Shown piece after piece: positions 26,372 through 35,178 of a stretch of 64,000 nt of DNA. How positions within the stretch are numbered: position 1 is the first letter of the stretch; each line of letters starts with the position of its first letter. The position numbers and the translations under genes were made by a program. The notes below the pieces were generated by a model. It saw nothing but the letters and a program-made list of their open reading frames with translations. It was not told the origin of the DNA and searched no databases. The stretch lies in NCBI GenBank assembly GCA_020446945.1, contig JAGRDS010000015.1, positions 47,932 through 111,931 of the forward strand, given 5' to 3'. Origin of the DNA: Parvularculaceae bacterium (GTDB lineage: Bacteria > Pseudomonadota > Alphaproteobacteria > Caulobacterales > Parvularculaceae).

Positions 26372-27502
26372 TCAGCTCATCGCGCCGGCGCCGGCGTTTT
26401 GAATGGCGACCTTCTGACCGTCTCTCAGCCTTTCGCCGCCGCGCGTCACGACGCGCTCGCCGGGCCTGATGTCGCCGATCACCTCGATATAATCGCCATC
26501 GGCGGCCCCAAGTTCGACTTCGATTTGCGCCGCTGCATCATCGGCCCCGACCTTAAAGACGGAAACGCGGTCGGCGCGAAGGATAAGCGCGTCGCGATGA
26601 ACGGCGACGACGCGCTTGGGGGCCGAGCGGGGCAGGCTCACCTGCACCGCAGATCCGATATGCCAGTCCGTTGCGGGCAGGACGAGGCGCAGCTCCAGCG
26701 TGCGGCTGACGGTATCGCCGACCGGAACGACCGCGCGCACTTTCGCCGTCAGGGTGTCAAGGCCGTTCGTAACGCGGATTTCATCGCCCGCATGCACGGC
26801 GACAAGCATCGCGTCGGGCGCGCGCGCCGTCACTTCAAGCGCGTCGATATTGACAAGACGCGCAATCGGCGCGCCGGGATTGGCGAATTCGCCGACTTCT
26901 ATTGCGCGCGCGGCGATGCGCCCGTTGAAGGGGGCTTTGACTTCCGTCCGCTCAAGAGCGGTTTGCGCGCGGCGCAGCGCGACGCGCGCGCGTTCAAGAT
27001 TTTGCTGGGCCTCGTCACGGTCGGCGCGCATCTGATCGATCGCCGCTTCGGATTCGCCGCCGTCCTCGCCAAGTCCCTCATGACGCTCAACAAGGCGCGC
27101 AAGATAGTCGGCGCGCGCGGTCAGCCGCTTGATGTCGGCGCGGCTTTCATCGCGCTGAAGGATCGCGTCGGCGGGGTCGATGCGGGCGATAACTTCGCCG
27201 GCCTCGACTTCTGAACCGATTTCCGAAACCCACAGGATTTTCCCGGGCGTCGCCGCGGCGATAAGGCTGTCATTGACGCTGACGACGGAGCCGGGAGCCT
27301 GTGAGTGCGGGGCGAGTTCGGTCGAAATCGCTTCGGCGGTGCGCACCGTGGCGGGCGGCGGCGCGGGCGGGCCGTCTTCGGCTGCGGCGTTCGCCGTATT
27401 GTCGAGCAAGCCGGCGACAAAGGCGCCGCCGGAAGCGATCGCCAGGACAAGCGCGGCGCCCGCAATGTATCGGCCAGGCCGTTTGATGGAAATTTTACGC
27501 AT
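26372..27502 (-). CDS. RND efflux periplasmic adaptor subunit
   Basis: Membrane fusion protein linking an RND pump to an outer-membrane channel. An N-terminal membrane anchor (YIAGAALVLAIASGGAFVAGLL) is followed by the lipoyl half-motif (GKILWVSEIGSEVEAGEVIARID), a helical hairpin with RADRDEAQQNLERARVALRR, and the beta-barrel and membrane-proximal domains. AAGGAA precedes the ATG. The gene starts 11 bases after the end of the permease gene, the reverse of the common adaptor-first order. No TolC-like gene is adjacent. Confidence 0.93.
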   Translation of the reverse strand: MRKISIKRPGRYIAGAALVLAIASGGAFVAGLLDNTANAAAEDGPPAPPPATVRTAEAISTELAPHSQAPGSVVSVNDSLIAAATPGKILWVSEIGSEVEAGEVIARIDPADAILQRDESRADIKRLTARADYLARLVERHEGLGEDGGESEAAIDQMRADRDEAQQNLERARVALRRAQTALERTEVKAPFNGRIAARAIEVGEFANPGAPIARLVNIDALEVTARAPDAMLVAVHAGDEIRVTNGLDTLTAKVRAVVPVGDTVSRTLELRLVLPATDWHIGSAVQVSLPRSAPKRVVAVHRDALILRADRVSVFKVGADDAAAQIEVELGAADGDYIEVIGDIRPGERVVTRGGERLRDGQKVAIQNAGAGAMS

Positions 27503-27513
27503 CGCGAAATTCC

Positions 27514-30500
27514 TTATTCCGCAGGCTGAAGAATGAGGCCCGAAGGACGGGCGGCGGCTTTTCTTTCTGCGCCGAGCTGCAGGAGAGCCGGCATCAGGAC
27601 GAGAGTGAAAAGCGTCGAGACGAGCATGCCGCCGAAAATGACGGTCGCAAGGCCGCGATAAATCTGCGCGCCTTCTCCTGGCGCCATGACGAGCGGCAGC
27701 ATGCCCATCAGCGTCGTGGCGGTCGACATGAAGATCGGCCGCGTTCTAAGGCGCAGCGCCTCGCGCACCGCCTCCGTCCGGCTGAAGCCTTCCTCCTCGG
27801 ACTGGCGCGTTTGTTCAACGAGCAGGATTGCGTTGTTGACGACGATGCCGAGGAGAATGATGAAGCCGATCATACCCAGAAGATCGAGCGGCGTCTGGTG
27901 AACCATGTTCAGGATGCGGATCGCCAGGATGCCGCCCACCGCCGCCATCGGCAGCGCGACGATGACGATCGCAGCGTCGCGGATCGACTTGAACAGCGCC
28001 GCCATGATGAGGAACAGGATCGCAACGGCGAGCAGGAAGTTGCCGCCGAGATTTATTATCGCGCGCTTCAGGCTGTCGGCCTCGCCCGCGAATTTCATCG
28101 ACGCGCCTTCCGGCAATGCGGCGTAGATCTGCTTTTCGGCGTCGCCTTTCAGCGTTTCGACGATATCGCCGAGCGCCATGCCTTCAGGCGCGTTTACCGC
28201 GAGCGATATCGTGCGCCGGCCGTCGATGCGGCTGATCTGCTGCGGGCCGACGGTGCGCTGGAAGGTTGCCAGCTCGCCGAGCGGCACAAGCGCCCCGGTC
28301 GGCGTTGAAACCGGTACGGTCGAGAGATATTCGGGCTCGCCCCATTCTTTCGATTTCAGGATGATGTCGACGCGCGTGTCTTCATGGAAGAACTCGCCGA
28401 GCCACAACCCGTCGCCGAAAGCGCGCACGGCGTTCGCGACCGACGCGCGCGTCAGGCCGACTTCCGCGATGCGGCGGTCATTCGGGACCAAAGTGATTTC
28501 CGGCGTTACGATCTGCGGGTCGGGGTTCGGCCACACGCTCGCGCCGGGAAGCGCGGCCGTGATGATGTCCGAAACGCCCGGCACCGATTGCTGAAGCGCG
28601 TCGTAATCGGCGGCCTGCACCTCGATGCGGATATCGCCGCCGCCGCCGAAATCGCCGAACAGATCGCCCTGGCGCGCGAAGACGCGCGTGTCCGGAAAGC
28701 CCGAAAGGATCTCCTCGTTGACGAGCTTTTCAAGCGTTCCCATGTTCGACTGAACCTTCGGGCGCACGCCGATATTGCCGCCCCAGTCGCCCGTATAGAG
28801 GTAGTAATTCAGCAACGCCGGCTCTTTTTCGCCCTTCATGTAAGGATCGAGCCGGTCGACGACGACTTCCGCAAATTCCTCGCGGACCATGTCGGCGCTG
28901 GCGCCTGACGGGAACGAGATGAACCCGTCGATCGCCGCGCGTTTGACCGGCGGCAGGTAGTTGAGCGAGGGAAAAAGAAGAAAGCCGGCCGTGACGGGAA
29001 TCAAGGTCAGCGCGGCGATCCAGCCATAGCGCCGCGCCGGCGTCCTCGTCATATTCATGACGACGTCGGGAAGGCGGTCGAAAAACGCGGACTTCCTTTC
29101 GCGCGCCGTCTGTTTCTTTTTCATCAGCAAGGCCGCGCCGACCGGCAGCACGGTCGTGGCGACGATGAGACTGAAAGTCACCGCGACGGCGATCGTCAGG
29201 GCGAGATCCGCGAACAACTGCCCCTCGACATCTTCAAAGAACATCACCGGAATGAATATCGCCACGGTCGTCACGGTCGACGCGAACAGCGCGCCGAAAA
29301 CCTGTGAAACCGCTTTGGCGGCCGCTTCTTTCGGCTCGCGCCCCTCCTCGCGCATGCGCACGAAATTCTCAAGCACGACAATGGCCGCGTCGAGGACCAT
29401 GCCGGTCGCGAAGGCGAGGCCGGCGAGCGAAATGACGTTGATCGAACGGCCCGCCATGTTCAGGAACACGATCGTCGCGGCGAGGCAGACGGGGATCGCT
29501 GCGGCGATCAGCAGCGTCGCCGTCGTGCGGCGCAGGAACGCCCACAAAATCGCCGTCGCCATCAATACGCCGATCATCAGATTGCCGGCGAGCATCGACA
29601 GCGCGTTCTTGATAAAGAGCGAGGGATCGAAGCTTTTCTGGACCGTGTAACCCAGTTCGGCCAGCACGCCGGCGTTCAACTCGTCGATCCTCTCGGTGAT
29701 GGCGTTGATGGCGGTCAGCGTGTTCGCGCCCGGCTCGCGCAGGATGCGCATGCCGATCGCCGGATTGCCGTTTTGAAAAACGACGCCGCCGCCGCGATCG
29801 TTGGCGACCGAAACGTCGGCGACATCGCTCAGGCGCACCGGCGCATTATTGCGCCAGGCGAGAATCGTCTCGCCGAGCTGATCGGCGGTGTAGCGGCCTT
29901 CGAAACGCATCGTGTAATTGCGCCGGCCGACTTCGACCGATCCGCCGGTGACATCCGTCGACCGGTTAACGGTCTGCGCGATCTGGTCGATCGTCACGCC
30001 AAGCTGGGCGAGGCGGAACGGATCGAACGAAATGCGGATGATTTGCTCGCCGTCATCGGAATTGACATCGACGCCCGCGACGCCGTCGATCGCCTCGATT
30101 TCAGGCGCGATGCGCGTTTTGGCGAAATCGCTCATGCTGATCGACGCCTCGCCATGGCCGGGCAGGCGCTGGAGGAACAAAAAGATCAGCGTTTCGCCGG
30201 ACGATCCGCCGCCGAAATCGCCGATCGATGGACGGTCGGCTTCCGCAGGCAGGCCGCGCACGCGCTGCAGGCGGCTTGAAACCTCGGTCAGCGTCTTGTC
30301 CATGTTGGAGCCGAGAGCGAATTCAAGGCGCACGAAACCGCCGCCCGCATTCGACCAGGACTGCATGGTTTTCAAACCGGGAATGCCGCGCAATTCGCGT
30401 TCGATCGGTTCGATGATTTCGCTTTCAACCTCGCGCGGGCTCGCCGCGCGCCAGCCCGTCCATATGCCCATCACCGGTCGTTCGATATTGGGAAGAAGCT

Positions 30501-30603
30501 GAATGGGAAGGCGCGTAACCGAAATAACGCCAAGCAGCGCGATCAGCGCCAGCACGACGCCGACGGCGGCCGGATTCTTGAGACAGAGTTTGGTGAGGCC
30601 CAT
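27514..30603 (-). CDS. RND efflux permease, HAE-like
   Basis: Proton-driven inner-membrane pump of about 12 segments with two large periplasmic loops; 1029 residues is standard. N-terminal PIQLLPNIERPVMGIWTGWRAASPREVE matches the family pattern. In segment 4 the sequence GMVLDAAIVVLEN retains Asp405 but has Ala406 where many relatives have Asp or Asn, and segment 10 reads GIVVNNAILLVEQ. GGGGA lies eight bases before the ATG. A BlaI-like site (30632-30643) lies 28 bases upstream. It is followed by the adaptor and a serine hydrolase, suggesting export of envelope-active compounds, but no substrate can be named. Confidence 0.93.
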   Translation of the reverse strand: MGLTKLCLKNPAAVGVVLALIALLGVISVTRLPIQLLPNIERPVMGIWTGWRAASPREVESEIIEPIERELRGIPGLKTMQSWSNAGGGFVRLEFALGSNMDKTLTEVSSRLQRVRGLPAEADRPSIGDFGGGSSGETLIFLFLQRLPGHGEASISMSDFAKTRIAPEIEAIDGVAGVDVNSDDGEQIIRISFDPFRLAQLGVTIDQIAQTVNRSTDVTGGSVEVGRRNYTMRFEGRYTADQLGETILAWRNNAPVRLSDVADVSVANDRGGGVVFQNGNPAIGMRILREPGANTLTAINAITERIDELNAGVLAELGYTVQKSFDPSLFIKNALSMLAGNLMIGVLMATAILWAFLRRTTATLLIAAAIPVCLAATIVFLNMAGRSINVISLAGLAFATGMVLDAAIVVLENFVRMREEGREPKEAAAKAVSQVFGALFASTVTTVAIFIPVMFFEDVEGQLFADLALTIAVAVTFSLIVATTVLPVGAALLMKKKQTARERKSAFFDRLPDVVMNMTRTPARRYGWIAALTLIPVTAGFLLFPSLNYLPPVKRAAIDGFISFPSGASADMVREEFAEVVVDRLDPYMKGEKEPALLNYYLYTGDWGGNIGVRPKVQSNMGTLEKLVNEEILSGFPDTRVFARQGDLFGDFGGGGDIRIEVQAADYDALQQSVPGVSDIITAALPGASVWPNPDPQIVTPEITLVPNDRRIAEVGLTRASVANAVRAFGDGLWLGEFFHEDTRVDIILKSKEWGEPEYLSTVPVSTPTGALVPLGELATFQRTVGPQQISRIDGRRTISLAVNAPEGMALGDIVETLKGDAEKQIYAALPEGASMKFAGEADSLKRAIINLGGNFLLAVAILFLIMAALFKSIRDAAIVIVALPMAAVGGILAIRILNMVHQTPLDLLGMIGFIILLGIVVNNAILLVEQTRQSEEEGFSRTEAVREALRLRTRPIFMSTATTLMGMLPLVMAPGEGAQIYRGLATVIFGGMLVSTLFTLVLMPALLQLGAERKAAARPSGLILQPAE

Positions 30604-30631
30604 GCGAAATTCCCCGCAGCAGGTTTGAAGC

Positions 30632-30643
30632 TACAATTGTCGC
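30632..30643 (-). promoter_or_regulatory. BlaI-like site upstream of the RND permease
   Basis: TACAATTGTCGC on the plus strand has the same TACA-N2-TGTCGC arrangement as the half-sites upstream of the blaI-like gene. It lies 28 bases before the permease start codon, inside a weak AGCTAC/GTAGCT inverted repeat. Control by the neighbouring repressor is inferred. Confidence 0.5.
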
Positions 30644-30754
30644 GTAGCTCATAAACACGCGGAAAACCCTTAATAACAAGAGGCCGCCGGTCCTGTTTCG
30701 ACCAACGGCCCCATGCAAGCGACGAAGTGTTTTAACTTCGAAGTAAGGAATGCG

Positions 30755-33328
30755 TCATTCGTCGAAATCCGCCTCGTCAAGCGCCTCGATCTGTTTTTCG
30801 ACGTTCGCAATCTGGCTGTCGAGCCGAGTTTGCGCTGTCTCGATCGCGCGCTTGTGATACGCGCTGTCGCGCTCCAGCCGGCGGCGTTGATCGCGTATCG
30901 CAGAGCGTGCGGCGTCCATTTCCTCTTTAGACAGATCTTCAAATTCAAGGTCGGCCTCGGCGACCTCCAGATCGACAAGCGCGTCTTCGAAACTGCCGTC
31001 GACTTGTTCTTCGAGACTGTCGCGCGCTTCTTCAAGCGCTTCGAGTTGCGCTTCCAGGCTTTCCAGTCGGCGCTCGTTTGCGTCCTCGCGCTGCAACGCG
31101 GCCTCGCGGCGGCGTTCTTCGGCTTCGCGGTGATATTCCTCGGCCTCGCGACGCTGTTCGGCGGCCTGCTCGCGGCTGGCGTAGGCCCGGCTTTGCGCAT
31201 TGCGGGCCGCCTGCTCGGCTTCGCTTCGAATGGCGGCGATCTGCGCGTCGGTGAGGCGGAACTTCTCCGCCTTTTCGAAATCAATGCGTGATTTTTCGGC
31301 GTCGTCGTGCATGCGCGCCATTTCTTCGCGCCAGGCTTTATGCTCCTTCTCGCGAATTTTCGCTTGCTCCTTTTGCGCCTTTTCCTCGTATTTGCGCATC
31401 GCCTTAAGCGCCTTGCGAAGTTCGGCGCGCTTTTGCGCCGTCATCGGTTCGTCGCTTGAATAGCGAAACTCGTTCGCGCCGTCATTGAAGTTGATTTTGT
31501 ACGAGCCTTCATATTCGCCGTTCGCAGCGCCCAGCAGACGCTCTTCGAGATCCTCGGCGAGCGCGGCGAAAGTGGACGGGCCGGCGAAGCCCCATGACGA
31601 GGCTTCTGCGACTTTGACATCTTTCGGCGGCGCTACCGCAAGCCCGGCGAATTCAGGCGCGTCGAGGCCGAACGCCGCGAACTCGTTCGGCGGCGAAAAA
31701 CGATCGACGCCGGGCGCGCCGGGGATCTCTCCGGCCGGCGCAAACTTGTAGGAATAGCGCAACGTTCTAGACGGTCTGGCGACGCCCGCGGGCTTTTGCG
31801 CCGCGGCGGGTTTCGGTTCCGCCGCCGGATGAGGCTCGGCGGCAGGCTCGGCGACCGGCGCGGCGGCGATGACATTCGCCGGATCGACGGGCTCGCCATC
31901 GCGCAGCGTTTCGAAATGCAGATGCGGGCCGGTCGTCTTTCCGGTGACGCCGACTGTCGCGATCATTTCGCCGGCTTTGACGCGATCGCCTTTTTTCACC
32001 CTGTAGGCGTCAAGATGGGCGAAGCGCGTGACGAAACCATGACCGTGATCGATGACGACGACCTTGCCCCAATCGGTCGACCCCTTGTAGCGGCTCGTCG
32101 CCTCGACGACGACGCCGTCGCCCGGCGCGAAAATCTTTGCGCCCATCGGCGCCTTGATATCGACGCCGCTATGGGCGGAAGCGTCGTCGACGCCGGCCGT
32201 TTCCCGCCTGTCGCCGAACTCCTGCGAGATTTCGCCGACCAGCGGCAGGTTCTGGAGCAGGCTGTTTTGCGTCCCGGCGCTTTCCGGATCGACGGCGAGC
32301 GCGGCCTGTCCGAATGCGGCGAGCGCGACGGTCGAGGCGGCCGCGGAAAGAAGGAGGCGCGTTGCAAGCGGCGTCTTTTTCGGCGCCTGCGGCGACAGGA
32401 TGGCGTTGAGGCGGCGACGGCGCCCGCCCGGATCGGCCGGCGTGAAAGAAGGCGCAAGCGCGGGCTGCATGTTCATTTTCGACGCCGCGAATTTCAACCC
32501 TTCGACGAAACACGCCGCATAGGCGCGCCGGTCGACGCCCTTGTCGAGAACAAGCGCGTCGGCGCTTTCTTCGGCGGCGAGTTCCGCGTTGCGCGCGATG
32601 CGCCCGACAAGCGGGTTAAACCAGAAGAGGACGCGCGCAAGCTGCGTCGCGGTGAAAAGGCGCGTATCGCCCCGGCGCACATGCGCCAGTTCATGGGCGC
32701 ACATCAATACAAGATCATCGCTTCCGATGCGCGTTTCGATGCCTTCCGGAACAAGGATCGTCTGGCGTGCGACGCCGGTGATGCAAACGCTCGATACGTG
32801 CCGCGAGCGGCGGATCGTCGGCATACGGACTTCAAGCCGCTCGGCCCAGTCCTCGATGCGATCGTAAAGATCCCAGTCCTCTATCAGTTGCGCGCGCGCG
32901 ACAGCGTATTGAAGGCACGCCTGGCGCCCGGCCCAGAGAAAGAAGGCGAGAACGGCGCCGTAAACATACAAAAGCGCCGCGCCGCCGATCAATTGCGCCG
33001 TCGTCACCAATGGCGCCTGCGCCGGTTGCGCCGGCGCGCCGGCCGTCGAGCTTTCGACATACGTCATCTGCGGCGCAGCCTCCAGCGCGACGGCTTCGGG
33101 CATCGGGCGCAGTGAAACGCCGAGCGCGGCGAGCGTCGGCGCGACAAGCGAGGGGAGGACGGCGAACAATAGCGCCGAGGTCCATAATTTCTCCGCCGAC
33201 GTCATCGGCGCGGCGCGTTCAAGGCCACGCGCGCCCACGAGCAGCATGCCGGCCCAGACGAGCGAGGCGGCGAGGCAGATCAGCAAGGCTTCGCCCTGAT
33301 AGGCGTTGAATTCCAAGAGGCCGCTCAT
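30755..33328 (-). CDS. BlaR1-like M56 membrane protease fused to M23 peptidase and coiled coil
   Basis: An 857-residue fusion. Residues 1-140 hold three membrane segments; the M56 zinc protease domain has HELAH (212-216) and a downstream AEESADA glutamate (about 253-254); a fourth membrane segment (about 321-345) is followed by an extracytoplasmic M23/LytM domain with H386-x3-D390, H438 and H469-L-H471 as ligands and catalytic residues. From about 640 to the end is a highly charged coiled coil. BlaR1 uses an outer penicillin-binding domain as sensor; here a peptidoglycan peptidase fold takes that place. The gene overlaps the blaI-like repressor gene by four bases (ATGA), so translation is coupled. 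I infer that it senses or trims cell wall and inactivates the repressor. Fusions of M23 and M56 are known as an architecture but I know of no described function. Confidence 0.9.
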   Translation of the reverse strand: MSGLLEFNAYQGEALLICLAASLVWAGMLLVGARGLERAAPMTSAEKLWTSALLFAVLPSLVAPTLAALGVSLRPMPEAVALEAAPQMTYVESSTAGAPAQPAQAPLVTTAQLIGGAALLYVYGAVLAFFLWAGRQACLQYAVARAQLIEDWDLYDRIEDWAERLEVRMPTIRRSRHVSSVCITGVARQTILVPEGIETRIGSDDLVLMCAHELAHVRRGDTRLFTATQLARVLFWFNPLVGRIARNAELAAEESADALVLDKGVDRRAYAACFVEGLKFAASKMNMQPALAPSFTPADPGGRRRRLNAILSPQAPKKTPLATRLLLSAAASTVALAAFGQAALAVDPESAGTQNSLLQNLPLVGEISQEFGDRRETAGVDDASAHSGVDIKAPMGAKIFAPGDGVVVEATSRYKGSTDWGKVVVIDHGHGFVTRFAHLDAYRVKKGDRVKAGEMIATVGVTGKTTGPHLHFETLRDGEPVDPANVIAAAPVAEPAAEPHPAAEPKPAAAQKPAGVARPSRTLRYSYKFAPAGEIPGAPGVDRFSPPNEFAAFGLDAPEFAGLAVAPPKDVKVAEASSWGFAGPSTFAALAEDLEERLLGAANGEYEGSYKINFNDGANEFRYSSDEPMTAQKRAELRKALKAMRKYEEKAQKEQAKIREKEHKAWREEMARMHDDAEKSRIDFEKAEKFRLTDAQIAAIRSEAEQAARNAQSRAYASREQAAEQRREAEEYHREAEERRREAALQREDANERRLESLEAQLEALEEARDSLEEQVDGSFEDALVDLEVAEADLEFEDLSKEEMDAARSAIRDQRRRLERDSAYHKRAIETAQTRLDSQIANVEKQIEALDEADFDE

Positions 33329-33708
33329 TTTCGCGTCTCCGATTTCAGGATTTTTTCAAGCTCGCGGATTTCATCCTCCGACAGGAGTTTCGATTCCGCG
33401 AACATCACGGCCGAAGGCGCCGCGTCGAGTTCCAGCACGCGGTCCGAAAAATCGAGGATCATGCGCGACAACAGCGCGACCTTTCCGACCGTCGCCGAAT
33501 AGACGTTGATGCCGTCGAGGCTCTTTTTCTTCAAAAGGCCTTTCTCGCACATGCGTTCGATGACCGTGCGCATGGTCGAATAGGTCCAGTTGAATTCGGG
33601 CGCGACCTCGTCAGTGATTTCGCGCGCCGAAAGCGCTTTTTTCCGCCACAGTAATTTAAGAACGGAAAGCTCCGGCTTGGTCGGCTGCAAGGACGGGTCA
33701 ACGGCCAT
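33325..33708 (-). CDS. BlaI/MecI-type transcriptional repressor
   Basis: Winged-helix repressor of the BlaI/MecI/CopY family. N-terminal LSVLKLLWRKKALSAREITDEV and WTYSTMRTVIERMCEKGLLKKKS form the DNA-binding domain; the C-terminal 50 residues form the dimerisation helices in which family members are cut by the partner M56 protease. AAGGGGA lies five bases before the ATG. Length 127 is typical. It heads the operon with the M56-M23 gene and has a 33-bp inverted repeat upstream, so autoregulation is expected. Confidence 0.92.
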   Translation of the reverse strand: MAVDPSLQPTKPELSVLKLLWRKKALSAREITDEVAPEFNWTYSTMRTVIERMCEKGLLKKKSLDGINVYSATVGKVALLSRMILDFSDRVLELDAAPSAVMFAESKLLSEDEIRELEKILKSETRK

Positions 33709-33756
33709 AAAATCCCCTTGGCTGGCGTGAAGTCCGGCGCGAAATCCGGCCTTTCA

Positions 33757-33789
33757 GCGACATCTGTAGCACGGTGTTACAGATGTCGC
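33757..33789 (-). promoter_or_regulatory. Double BlaI-like operator over the repressor promoter
   Basis: Arms GCGACATCTGTA (33757-33768) and TACAGATGTCGC (33778-33789) are perfect inverted copies; the nine-base centre is also nearly symmetric. Each arm by itself is close to the BlaI/MecI core TACA-N2-TGTA (nine of ten). On the minus strand TTGCGA and TACAGA with a 17-base spacer lie within it, so binding would block the promoter of the repressor operon. The centre is about 65 bases from the start codon. Confidence 0.75.
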
Positions 33790-34009
33790 AAGCCTCCTCC
33801 CGTCCGGCCGTCCGCCGCCGAGGCGCCGAACTCCCCGGAATTTCTAGCCTTAAGGCGCGCGCGGGCCAGCGATCGGCGGCGAAGCGGGCTTTTTATGCGG
33901 CGAATTGCGCCCCGGGACGCGGCCGGGCGCGGTTAACGCGATTTTCAGCCCCTGACGCGAGAATGCGCAGTGAAATGGCGGCCCGGTTCCGGCCGCGACG
34001 AGGTGCGTT

Positions 34010-34339
34010 ATGGGCAGGCAAAGCAAGCCGGGCGTCAGGAAAAAATCCGGCGAACGCAATCCAGAATCTTCTGAATTGTCGCAGGTCGAAGAACGCCGCG
34101 GCTCGGTGCGCCAGCCGACTTTCAAGGCGGGCGAGGTGATCCTTCCCGACGCCGGCGCGCTCGACTGCATCATCCGCAATGTCAGCGAAAACGGCTGCCT
34201 GATCAAAATCGAAAACGCCGGCGCGCTGCCCGATAAAATCAGCATACGGATAGATCGCGACAAACCGCCGCGCCAGGCCGAAATTATCTGGCGCTCGTCA
34301 ACGCTCGCCGGCGCGATGTTTATCCGCGAATTGAGCTAG
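34010..34339 (+). CDS. PilZ domain protein
   Basis: Small probable cyclic-di-GMP receptor with a single PilZ domain. The binding motifs are the arginine cluster EERRGSVRQP near residue 29 and NVSENGCLI (the D/N-x-S-x-x-G motif) near residue 62. The first 25 residues are basic and disordered. GAGGTG precedes the ATG. It ends four bases into the convergent hydrolase gene. The motif spacing suggests binding competence but the R-x3-R form is only partly canonical. Confidence 0.82.
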   Translation: MGRQSKPGVRKKSGERNPESSELSQVEERRGSVRQPTFKAGEVILPDAGALDCIIRNVSENGCLIKIENAGALPDKISIRIDRDKPPRQAEIIWRSSTLAGAMFIRELS

Positions 34340-35085
34340 ACGCCGCCGAGCGTTTCGGCGAGCGCGATGATCTTCGCAATTTCATGCGGCTTTGAAAGCC
34401 GGTGATCGCCGGACTTTATCAACGTCGTTTCAACGTCTCCGCCCTCGATTTTCTCAGCAAATCTCAGCGCATGGCGCCAGGGAACGTCCGGATCAGCCAT
34501 GCCCTGCAGGATGCGGACCGGGCATCTTATCCTGATCCCGTCGCCGAGAATGAGATGGTTTCGGCCGTCCTCGACAAGCGCGCGCGTGATGATGGTCGGC
34601 TCGTCCGAATATTGGGAATGTTCGACAAGGCGTCCTTCTTTCATCAGCGTCTCGCGCTCCGGTCCGGTCATGACATTCCACATCAGCTCCTCGGTGAAAT
34701 CGGGCGCCGGCGCTATGAATATAACGCCGGCGAGCCGGTCGGGAATGCGCCGCGCGGCCAGCGCGGCGATCCATCCGCCCATGGATGAGCCGACAAGAAC
34801 CAGCGGCCCGTCGCCAAGCGCATCGATCGCGGCGAGCGTATCGCCCAGCCATGCGGAAATCGTTCCATCCTCGAACGCGCCGTCCGATGCGCCGTGTCCG
34901 GAATAATCGAAGCGCAGAAAAGCGCGCCCCGTTTCGCCGGCCCAGCGGGCGAGCGCCTGCGCCTTGGTTCCGGTCATGTCGGATTTGAAACCGCCGAGCC
35001 AGACGAATTGCGGCCCGGCGCCTGCGATACGCCTGTAGGCGAGGCGCCCGTTGGGGCCGTCGATCGTACCCGTTTCTTCTTTCAT
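34336..35085 (-). CDS. Alpha/beta hydrolase, ABHD10-like
   Basis: Cytoplasmic serine hydrolase of 249 residues. The nucleophile is in GSSMGG near residue 99, with aspartate in GMADPDVPW and histidine in SGDHRLSKP completing a triad. The short lid and the FDYSGHGASDG strand resemble the ABHD10 acyl-thioesterase/esterase group common in alphaproteobacteria. No strong ribosome site is seen. It is a single gene, convergent with the PilZ gene and divergent from two glycosyltransferase genes. Confidence 0.85.
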   Translation of the reverse strand: MKEETGTIDGPNGRLAYRRIAGAGPQFVWLGGFKSDMTGTKAQALARWAGETGRAFLRFDYSGHGASDGAFEDGTISAWLGDTLAAIDALGDGPLVLVGSSMGGWIAALAARRIPDRLAGVIFIAPAPDFTEELMWNVMTGPERETLMKEGRLVEHSQYSDEPTIITRALVEDGRNHLILGDGIRIRCPVRILQGMADPDVPWRHALRFAEKIEGGDVETTLIKSGDHRLSKPHEIAKIIALAETLGGV

Positions 35086-35178
35086 CGATCCGCCGCTTGA
35101 ATTTCCGGTCCGCGTCAGGGCTTATGATGGCGCGCGCCGAGACTGAAAGCGACCCCGCCATTCCCGTGGATTTCGCCC

